64,000 bases of DNA from Cyanophora paradoxa. Its lineage: Eukaryota; Glaucocystophyceae; Cyanophorales; Cyanophoraceae. Of the stretch, positions 44,750 to 53,833 are shown in pieces (the first letter of the stretch is position 1; each line of letters starts with the position of its first letter). The notes beneath the pieces are model-generated. The model was given only the letters and a program-made list of their open reading frames with translations, had not been told where the DNA came from and did not search any database. The DNA lies in NCBI GenBank assembly GCA_004431415.1, contig QPMI01000225.1, forward strand, positions 62,001-126,000, written 5' to 3'. A program made the position numbers and the translations under genes.

Positions 44750-46738
44750 AAGTATACGCCATGGCGGTTCGGTCTCCGCCTGTGAAGCGAATTAAAAGAC
44801 CAGCGGAGGAGGAATGAGGATTTATATCGTCGCGAAGAGGGGTGTGGTCCCTGCGACGTGGTGGCGGATACTTGTAATTTTCAGCTGCACTTCTCAAGTT
44901 GTGGGTGGAGCGGTGGCAGCTGCAGCTTCGCGGTGCTGGACTGCGCGCACCTGCGACAGCGACGGCCTTTCTTCTGACATTGAAGGTCTGGATTGACCGT
45001 GACTTGATTATGATCATGACCAGGAGCTTGGTCTGGTCGGACTTCGAATTCGTGAATTTGTACAATTTGGAGAAGGCGTCGCTCCGATCCGGTGAACCGG
45101 CGTTCACGACCGAGGCGCGGACCTGCCCATGCCCTGGCCAGGATGGGAAGAACCCAGGAGGGCGCTGTGGACAGTCGTGAGCGGGACTCCGGGAGGACAA
45201 CCGTGGAGGGCGGGATGCCCGAAGTCTCGCTCGAGGCGCGGACCTGCTCGTGACAGGAGGCCTAGGGCGCTCAGGACAGCATTGGACCGGTTGACACCCA
45301 ACCGACGAGACCGGAATCGGCCCTGCATCAGACGGACGCGAGCTCAGCGTTATCGTCGCCGCGGGGTTACTACACTCAAGTCAAGCGTGTCTCGACGCGG
45401 CGTCGTCGAGATGCAGTCCGTCTCGGGAGGAGCGGGCTTGACTGACAAGAAATTTAAACAGGACGACAAGGCATGCATATGCGCACCTCCCATGGTCGGA
45501 TGGAACCGGCCTTTGTCGTTCTCGGAATCAAGGAGGGGACTTGGTTGAGACTGGACACCGTCTCGCCTCAGGTGGAGCGGGGGACGCCCTTAACCATCTG
45601 TTGGCTATGGAGACTGGACACCGTCTCCCTCGTGCTCCTGACCCGGCGGAGGATAGAGCATCCCCGGCGGACCTTCTGGGTCTTCGGACTCGACGTGCAA
45701 CTGCACCTACCGCCGGCGGGCACACAGCAACCGTCACCTTAGCTGTGCGTCCGGCCGCAATTTAATGCTCGGGTCGAACGGCGGAGGATCTTGTCAGGCG
45801 GTTCGGAAATTACGAGCGGAAATTTTGGAAGTACTCATCGCGGCGGCGCCCGCGTTTGGATGTACAGGGCTTCCTCGTTTTTTTCGCCGTCTACAGATTC
45901 AGACGCAGGCCGGAGGGGCCAGACTTCGCCGACGTTGAAGGAGCAGCGGCGTCTGCAAGGCCAACGTCCACGGCAAGTCCACGAGGGCGCTGTCATTCCC
46001 AAATCAAGACTGCCCCTCGTCGAGAGAGTCGTGCTGGCGATGCTGGTTCAAGCATGGCCGCACCTTGCAGCGACCTCTCATTATACATACTTGCGTTTCT
46101 CGCATTTGCAACGCGTATGTATGCAGCTGTCGGCGTTCTTCATGGCACCCGCTGCTGGAGCTCGAAGCATTTGTACAAATCGTGTACATATCAGCCGCAG
46201 CGCGCGGCGAGTAAGCCAAGCAGCAGTACGCAGCTTGAGCTGTTCGATTTCCGATCGATACATCGATATTCTTATTTTAGAATATTGATCGTGATCGCGA
46301 TTTCATATCGTTGAGTTTAGCTTGTACATGAGCTTCGAAAATATTTTCTGAGCTCTAGATGTGAAGCTTTAGTTATATTCTGCCAGTTTCTGATTTTCTC
46401 TGATTTAGGTAGTGCAGCCTTCGCGCTGCTAGATTTAGTGCAGCCTTCGTGCTGCTAGGGCCGTCAGGGCGTTAGAACGCCTCGGCCACTTTTCATTATA
46501 TATACACGTCTTCTGAATTTCGCACGCAGGCATTTCCGAGGTTCTCAGAGGGCTTTACTTTTGCAGCCTTCAGTGTCGGATTTCGTATCCATATATATTT
46601 TCTGGCCTGACCTCTTCGTGGTACTGAGGTTTCAGGACCTGATTTACGTTTACATATGCTAGGCCTCGCATTTTGCTGCGACGAACGTCACGGGCGGGGT
46701 AGCAGGCGCCGAGGACGGCTTTTCTCTGCTGCGACGAA
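44750..46738. other. Non-coding or degenerate internal region of the retroelement
   Basis: No polymerase motif in any frame. An ORF at 45856-46314 is not recognisable. GAGACTGGACACCGTCTC, a self-complementary stem-loop, occurs at 45547-45564 and 45610-45627. A 23-nt direct repeat (46410-46432 and 46436-46458, one mismatch), each copy a GCAG...CTGC hairpin, is followed by GGCGTTAGAACGCC. This structured stretch could serve RNA packaging or processing. Confidence 0.6.
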
Positions 46739-47190
46739 TGTCGCGGGCGAAATCTTAGGCGGCTGCAGCCTTAGAGAATTTGCCGTTCGTAGAGACCCGG
46801 GTTCAATTCCGGCAGTTCGCTTCGGCGTACTTAGAGACTCGGGTTCGAATCCAGCGGCTCGCTTTTCATATGTCTGAGCCGTCTGACCGGATCATATGAT
46901 CTGATCATGAGAGCTTCGGACGACAGCGTGAGGGCTTCAAGAGCCCGGCGCGTGCGTGTCACAGTGTTGAGAGGGATTTTGTCATTCCCGGAGATCGGCC
47001 TAGTAGAGAGACTAGAGTAGTGAAACTCTAGATCTGTCGGATCAAATCTACGAGTACTGTTATACTGCTGAACCTGCATCACGCTGGGGCCGGTCTTGCA
47101 CTCACTGCAGGTCAGAGTCACTCTATAACCTGTTGTCTAGAATCCCGTGCCACCCCTAGGGCACCGGAATGGGGGATTTCTAGCTCAACA
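46739..47190 (+). repeat. Right LTR (452 bp)
   Basis: Same as the left LTR except for two insertions. One is 8 nt (CACAGTGT or an equivalent register) near 46960. The other is the 6-bp palindrome AGATCT at 47030-47035, directly after TCT. Confidence 0.95.
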
Positions 47191-47479
47191 AGGTCGCGAT
47201 CGAGCACGAGGACTATAGCTAGTATTGAAACTAACTCTAGAATATTATTTCCTAGCTAGCTACAGCTATAATAAAGTAGCTATAGTACAGTATATTGCAT
47301 TTGCTTGCAATTGTATACATGTACATGTACATGTACAGATCAATACGTAATTTCAACAATAACGAAGTTACCGCTCTTTCACATTTCATCTCTCGAGCTC
47401 CCTCTGCCAGGCTACCCTTGCATTTGAGCTTTCGATATTAATCATTGATTTAACGTTAATGTTATAATTAATATTTATA

Positions 47480-48394
47480 ATTAGTGCGTATTCGTTGCGG
47501 GCGGCGGGGGCCTCGACTCAGAGCAAGACTCTGAGAGGGCCGCCCAGGGCATGCGCAGGAGGATGCGGGAGGGCCAGCGCCATGGCGGCGCGCGCGGAGG
47601 CCTCGACCCCCCCCCCCCCCCTCCGCCTCCACTCCGACGTCGCTGTCCACCTCCATGGCCTGCTGCACCTGCCGCCCGCTCGCTTCCCGGCCTCTGCAGG
47701 GCGGTGCGAGCGGCGGGGGCGGACCGGGGAGAGGGGCTCGGGAGCGGGGGGGCGGACCGAGGACGGGGGGGGCGGACCGAGGGCGGGGCGGAGCGTGAGC
47801 TGCGGGGAGCGCTGGAGGGCCTCCTGGAGGGCGGCGATGCGCTCGGGGACGGGGCGGGGCGGCCCCCCGCGGAGCTCGACCACGAGGGGCGCGAGGGCGC
47901 CCAGCGCCGCCAGGCCCTCCACCGCCCGGCCCCCTCCACGCGCCCCCTCGACGCCTTGTCAGGGAAGGGCGGGGTGGGGGAGCCGCAAGAGGATGCTCTG
48001 AAGAGGCAGCACCAGCAGGGGGCGGTGGAGGGCGTGGAGGGAGGGGAAGGGGGAAGCCGCGGAGCGCCGCCAGGGCGCCGCCGCAAAGCCGCGCCGAGGC
48101 GGCGCGGCGCAGGCTCCGCGCTGCCTCGGGCGGGCCGGCGCAATCGAGGGCGGGGCGCACTCGCGGAGGGAGCGGGGCGAGGTCGGGCCCGCCCCGAGGA
48201 CCGCCGCCGCCCCTCGCCCTCGCCCTCCTCGCACCGGTACCGCAACTCGAGGCGCTCGAGGGCGAGGCCGGCGAGCCCCCTCGCCCCCTCGAGCCCCGCA
48301 GCTCGATCCTCAGCTGCCGCCCCTCCCGTGAATACGGAGACAGAGGGCGAAGGGAGGAGGCGGGCGGACCTCTCTGAGGCGCGGGAGGCAACAC
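47480..48394 (-). CDS. Possible leucine-rich hypothetical gene (weak)
   Basis: Minus-strand blocks resemble coding sequence: LAGLALERLELRYRCEEGEG (about 48250), VEGLAALGALAPLVVELRGG and ERIAALQEALQRSPQLTLR (47780-47920), and VQQAMEVDSDVGVEAEGGGG (about 47640). Strong GC bias makes all frames open, so the evidence is only the helical, leucine-spaced character of these pieces and the likely introns between them. I do not recognise a family. Confidence 0.3.
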
Positions 48395-49105
48395 GCGAGG
48401 GCGCGAGCGGAACTCATTCCGTCATTCAGCTCCGCACGCGGGCGACGACGCTTGCGTCATTCAGCTCCGCACGCGGGCGCTACGCGAATCCAACGCCGGG
48501 CCACGCCAGCAGCTGGCCACGAAGCTTAAGCCGTCGCACCGTCGACGTCCAGGAGCTCGAGCTCGAGCGCTGCGAGCTGCTCCACGCGCCCTTGACGCGA
48601 CACCGCGACCTCCACGCGTACGGTGCTCAACTGCACTGCCTCGCGATCGCGATCGGCCTCCTGGCATGACGCCAGCGGTGGCTCAGCGCGCGCGCCGCCG
48701 TGGCGCCGTGATCATGAAGGTCGAGGTGCTCGAGCACGAGCGAGATGATGCCGTCAGGCAGCTCGTCGAACGGCGCCTCCATCATGAGGCTCATGATCAT
48801 CAGCTGAGATTAATATTCAGCTCACGGCGCCGGCCGCCGCGTCGACGTCGACGGTCGACGTCGGGAATCGGGATTTGAGCCTGCAGTTGCAGAGGCTGCC
48901 GAAGTTTCATATCTGCAAATTGCGTACCCCACGAAGCTTTCTGCTGCAAAATTCTGCAAGCCTCTAGATCTCGACGGGCAGCACTCAGCGAGCGGCTATC
49001 TGGTTTTAAGAATATATAGCTAAGAACGCGTTGTTGCCTCTTCAGCACAGCCCGCTGGCAGCATCTTTCATCAAGTTTCATGCAATATACGGCCCGCAAG
49101 CAGTG
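48395..49105. other. Intergenic region with a short direct repeat
   Basis: GTCATTCAGCTCCGCACGCG plus GGCG (24 nt in all) occurs exactly at 48421-48444 and 48456-48479, a 35-bp period. Stacked GAGCTCGAGCTCGAGC (about 48552) and GTCGACGTCGACGGTCGACG (about 48840) are X-X'-X series. No gene was found. Confidence 0.55.
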
Positions 49106-50191
49106 ATGTCCACTCCGGAAGCAGTAACTGCTTGGCCGGAGGGCGAAGACAGGCATGCACACTCCTCCCTCAAGACCGTCTTCCCCTCCGTGGTTCGGTG
49201 CGCATGATGGACCTCGACCGGCTGCCAAACGCTGAGCCGGCGGCATCAGCCTGAACGTCGGCGGCATCAAGTACACCACCGCGCTCAGCACGCTGCTCTC
49301 CAAACCCGATAGCATGCTCTGCACCATGTTCTCGGGGCGTTTCGAGGTCACGAAGGACCCCGAGGGGTGCGAATGGGCCTCCCCCGGCTGCTCGCGGGGG
49401 TCGCGGCGTATCGCTGAGCACAGCACAGCTTGTACTTCATCGATCGAGACGGGACATACTTCCGTCACATCCTGAACTACCTGCGAGACGGCGTGACCGA
49501 GCTGCCCGAGGACCGCATCGCGCAGCGGGAGATCATGCGGGAGGCCGAGTACTTCCAGCTGCAAGGCAAGCGCACTCTTAAGCGGAGCGCGAGCCGCGCT
49601 AACGCCCCGTTCCAGAGCTCGTGCAGTACATCAAATCCGACCTCTACCCGCGCGTGAAGACGCAGCACCTGGCGCTCTACATGATGCCGACCGAGAACGA
49701 GGGGCCGCACTTGCTTATAGGCCCTGCAGAGTACCAGGCCGTCTGCGATATTAGCGTGAGTCCGCGCCGCAGCGCCAATCGCGGGGAAAGCCGACGTGTC
49801 GCTTGCAGGGGCGAACCGGCCCGGCGGCGCTGGAGGTCCAGCACAGCCACCACAGACCCGTGAACGGGCGCTGCGCTTGCTTTCCAGAGAATTACAACAA
49901 CATCGTCGCGTTCGGCAAGGACGGGCACTGGTGCGGCGCGCCCGTCCCGCGCGGCGTGCGCCGAGCCGAGCGCCGACGCCCGCGCCCGCCGCCCGCCCCA
50001 GGTTCATAAACGGGCACCTGCCGCTTCTGGATATCCTGAGGATTCTGGAGCGGTACGGGTGGTCCATACGGAGCAGCGCCACACACACGGCGATAAACAG
50101 GAGCGACACGTCGTTCACCGAGTACATCCTGACGCGGCTCGCGCCCTTCGTGCGTGCCCCCGTGCCCCCCTCGTTCCCGCCGACGCGATGA
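49106..50191 (+). CDS. KCTD-type BTB/POZ (T1) domain protein
   Basis: Start MSTPEAVTAWPEGEDRHAHS (ATG 49106). An intron after 49197 joins FPSVV-R to LNVGGIKYTTALSTLLSKPD and SMLCTMFSGRFEVTKDPEG, the first half of the potassium-channel T1/BTB fold. The next exon, YFIDRDGTYFRHILNYLRDG then TELPEDRIAQREIMREAEYF, completes it. Then LVQYIKSDLYPRVKTQHLAL, ENYNNIVAFGKDGHWCGAPV (49885-49945) and RFINGHLPLLDILRILERYG with FTEYILTRL (50005-50140) form a C-terminal KCTD-like region. The frame stops with a TGA at 50189-50191. KCTD proteins oligomerise and often serve as adaptors for CUL3 ubiquitin ligases; that role is family knowledge, not shown here. No channel transmembrane segments are present. Confidence 0.9.
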
Positions 50192-50970
50192 CGTCTCCCG
50201 CAGTGAACAGAGTTTCCGCGCCGTGGCGCTGCTGTCGACGTGGGAGACGGGCTGCGCTTCGGCCTGTTCGCCTCGCGACGGGGCTTTTGCGGCCGATCAT
50301 GCTTTCCGGACGAAGATGATCTTATCAGCATGCGAGTACTTCAGGCACATTTCATTAGCAGAGCGTTGAGTTGGTAGCCTAGTAGCTAGCTAGCACCCCA
50401 GCGCTAGCAGAGCCCATCAGTATAGGCCATGACGATATGCCATAAGCTGAATGCAGTCGCCGTTGGAAGTTCAGATAAGTAATGAGCTGCAGACGGCGGC
50501 CCAGCGGCGCTCCATCCCTGCTGCGCGTGCATGTGCCACGGTGTCCGAATCCGATCATGCATACGCATATGATGATCAACTTGCAATTGCAATTGGCAAC
50601 CGGTCCGCTCGCGGCCGGGCCGGGCCGGGCCCTCAGGCCTCAGGGACCGTAGCTGTCTGCGCATGCAGCTTAAGCTTGCCCGAGGCCGCGGCCGTCGCGC
50701 CTATCTATAGGCGATCATGCTCATGATCAAGTCGCGTGGGGTGCAAGCTTAAGGATGATGCAGCGCTGGCGCTAGCTGCAGTGCGCCTATGATCAACTTT
50801 TAAATCCCTCGGGGCATGATCACGAACAGGCGTGGCGTGTGTATTCACAAAGAGTCTACGCTACTGAAATTAGTAATAGTGTAAGATTACAGCATATGTT
50901 CGCAGGCAGAGATGCGCCGAGGACGACGACGGGAAGCCCCGCCGCCAAGATCCACTCGCCCCTCAGCGCG
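50192..50970. other. Intergenic region between convergent genes
   Basis: The region is rich in palindromes: GCTAGCTAGC (about 50385), TTGCAATTGCAATTG (50580s), CTTAAGCTT (50669), TCATGATCA (50721) and AAGCTTAAG (50745). No gene or RNA was recognised. Confidence 0.5.
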
Positions 50971-51541
50971 TCATTGCGGCCCAGCTCTTGTGGCCTCCAT
51001 CGATTTCTGCAAGCAGGAAGCGGGGTTCAGGTCTCAAAACCGCGAACTTCGACAGCAGCATGGCCCGCGCCTTCAGTGCTTCGACGAAATTGATCGGAGT
51101 GAGCGTCAGCGGGGACTTGCCAGCGCCCCACGCCTTGTCCTGGCTCTTGTACACCTCCGGCTTGTCTGAGGCTCAAGCGTAAGCGTGGGGGCCATGGGGA
51201 CGCCGCTCGAGCAGCCATCTCTTGCTGCCGTTGCCCCCGCGGGCCGCGCAAGGTTTGCATGCACCGGCATCACTGCAATTCGGATCTGTCAGCTGGCTCA
51301 CAGTCGCGGCCCATCCTGCGTGACCTCAGCAAAGCGGAGTCCCGCGGTCCGCGTGCGGCGACGCACGATCGTTCAGGAGCTTGCTGGCGCTGATCGAGTC
51401 GAACGCTTCCGGTTCGAAGGCCTGGCTGCTCTGGCTGGAAAACACGTCGCTCAGGTCGTTCCGTGATCCAGGGCCGGAGCCGCCGCTGTAGCTCATGCCG
51501 CCACGTTTCGGCTTGCCTCTCGAACTCCTTCCTTGCTGCAT
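50971..51541 (-). CDS. Short unknown gene
   Basis: Minus-strand start MQQGRSSRGKPKRGG (51541; another Met gives MSYSGGSGPGSRNDLSDVFS), then AFEPEAFDSISASKLLN. After an intron comes a coherent exon YKSQDKAWGAGKSPLTLTPI then NFVEALKARAMLLSKF. A GT-CAG intron at about 51015-51045 would join this to KSMEATRAGPQ and a stop at 50971. No family is recognised. The start lies about 330 bp from the divergent PRRC2-like gene. Confidence 0.35.
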
Positions 51542-51869
51542 TTTGCGGACGATTCAGGTACGTCCCGCTTGGTGCGCGTCCACGGCTGAACCCCTCATAC
51601 CCCCCCGCCGCAACTCGTCGGCGATCGCGGCACCAGCCGCCGACTCAACCAGCCGCTAGCGCTGGATCTAATGCAACAGAAGAGCCCGGTAAGCAATCGG
51701 AAGCCCTTAGAGTCGGTTGCGAGGGTTTTCTATGGAACCTCGTGTGCTCGCCGTGCCGCTGGAAACTTCGCCGCGTGGCCGGCGACGCCATTAGATGTCA
51801 CCTTCATTCAATGTGACGGCCGCGCGATGCAATCGTCGCCGCGGCCGCTGCTGCGTTTCCCGCCGCTTG
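51542..51869. promoter_or_regulatory. Divergent region upstream of the PRRC2-like gene
   Basis: It lies between two start codons on opposite strands. An untranslated first exon of the large gene could lie here. Nothing specific was recognised. Confidence 0.35.
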
Positions 51870-53798
51870 ATGGCCAAGGCGCTCATTCAGTCGTGTGTCC
51901 AGACGCCGGGAGCACCCACGGCAAATGTAGGCGCTGGAAAGCCCAAGTATACTTCCATCAATCTCAATGCGACCTACAAGCCGACTGGCGCCTCGCCCTC
52001 GGCCCTGCGGACCACCGTCCCAGGTCTCCTTTCCCGTCTTCGCTCGCCACTTCTTCTTCGCCGCAGAATCATTTTCGATCTCATATGGATGTTTTCGTTC
52101 GCAGGACCCGGCCACAGCCGCCTGCTCGTTCTTGGAAAAGGACGCGGCCGCGGTATTGTCACCGTGCCGAAAGTTCTTGCGCCGGGACCCGTGAACCTTC
52201 CGAGTTTGAAGAGCGAACACCAAGGCAATGATCCAACGAAACAGCTGGTTCCTTCTGGCGGCCAGGGCTGGGGCGCCGGGCGTCCAGATGGCGAGGCTTC
52301 GCCAATCCCGCCGGGAGGTCCGGCGTCTTCGAGCGGCACTCCCCGCCCTCCTGGAGATGTCCACCTTGGACCTCCCACCGGGCCCGTTGCCATCGGCACG
52401 ACGAGCCCCGTCGGCGGGACGTCGGCTGCGCCCTGGGCCCGCGGCAGCGTCGTCAAGCCAGTCGCAGTGCGCCCTGACCAGCCCGGCTTCGCTCAGGAGC
52501 TCGACCGTCCTCAGAGCGCGCCTGTCACCCGTTCTCCTCAGCCCGAACCCCAGCGCATCAGCCCGGCAGCGATCCCCGCAGCCGGCTCCCCCGCCACCGC
52601 GCGCGCCTCGGGCGGCCGCCCAGAGGATTTCCCGCCCTTGGGAAAGGATGCAGCGAAGCCTGAGCCCGCCCCCGCCCCCGCGTCCAGAAGCCCCTACGGA
52701 ACGGCGGGACCCAGCTCGCGCCCCGCCAGTGCGTCACCTCGTCGCCTCCTTCCGGTCGCTGTTGCATTTCTGACCCCGTGAGCAGACGCTCCCAGCGACG
52801 CGTGGCGCGAGCGCGCAATGGAGGAGAAGGAGCGCATCGAGATGGAGCGTGACATGCGGCGGGCGACGGAAGAGCCCGCAGCGAAGTACGCTCGCCCCTC
52901 ATTCGACGATCGCCGCTTCGACGGTGCGCTCGCGCTCGCGCTCGCTTCGTTCTGCGGCCGGCCCCGCGCTGACGGCCCGCTGCGCAGACCGCCGGCGCTT
53001 CGACGAGTTCGGCGGGCGGGACAGCTGGCGGGACGAGCGGGCCGGCGGCTACGGATACCCTCGGGACGCTCGGGACCGCGAGGCGCGAGAGCGCGAGGCC
53101 GAGCGGGACTTCTTCCGGCAGCGGGACCAGAACCGAGACCGAGACCGCGAGCGCGAGCGCGAGTGGGAGCGCGAGCGCGAGCGGCTCCGCGCCGCTGCCG
53201 GCGCCGGGGGCGGCGGCTGGGTCATTCCCGGCTTCTCGGCGCCCGCCGGGGGGCGGGACTCCGCGCACGGCCCCCCGCCGCGCGTCGCGTGGGACGACCG
53301 GCGGCCGGGCGCGGAGGCGAGCCCTCCGCCGCGTGACGCGGGGCGGCCGCCGATCCCCACCAGCGGCCGGAGCTCCATGGAGGCGCGGCCGGCGGCAGCG
53401 CCCCTGCCCTCGGCCGGCGGCAGCGGCACCTCCTCCCGCTCGCTCGGCAGCGCCTCCGCACCGGGCGGCGCGCAGCGGACTTCGATCCCGCGCACAGCGA
53501 GCGCGCCCGGCGACGCCAAGGTCTCCGACTGGGCCGCCCAGGAGGGCGACGAGGAGATGGACTTCAACAAGCCCCTCATCTTCTCCGATACTGACATGAA
53601 GGCGCGTTATTCGCTCTTTGTGTCCTCCCCGCTCCTTTGTCTTGAGCGCCCTCCGCCGCAGGAGATGGCGTTCGAGCTGGAGCGCAAGCGGAAGGAGGAG
53701 GAGCGGGAGCGGGCGCGGCAGGAGGCGCTCCGGCGGGAGCTCGAGATGAAGGAGCGCGAGCGCAAGCTGAGGGAGCTCGAAGAGCGCGAGAAGTGCGG

Positions 53799-53833
<35 letters not shown>

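Larger units (their letters stand above)
42103..47190 (+). mobile_element. LTR retrotransposon with Gag-like ORF only (non-autonomous, TR-GAG type)
   Basis: Two direct LTRs (42103-42540 and 46739-47190) begin TGTCGCGGGC and end CTCAACA, so TG...CA termini are present. A 4-bp target-site duplication AGGT flanks the element (42099-42102 and 47191-47194). Between them is one clear gene, a Gag-like protein with a zinc knuckle, and no reverse transcriptase, RNase H, protease or integrase motif. The LTRs differ only by two small insertions (8 and 6 nt) and no substitution that I could find, so insertion was recent. It presumably moves with enzymes from an autonomous relative elsewhere. A possible primer-binding site starts TGGGGGCTGC at 42544, 3 nt after the LTR. 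The polypurine tract is not obvious. Confidence 0.92.

Noticed and set aside
44750-46738. Reverse transcriptase or integrase in the retroelement
   Set aside because: I looked for YxDD-type, zinc HHCC and DDE patterns in all frames and found none.
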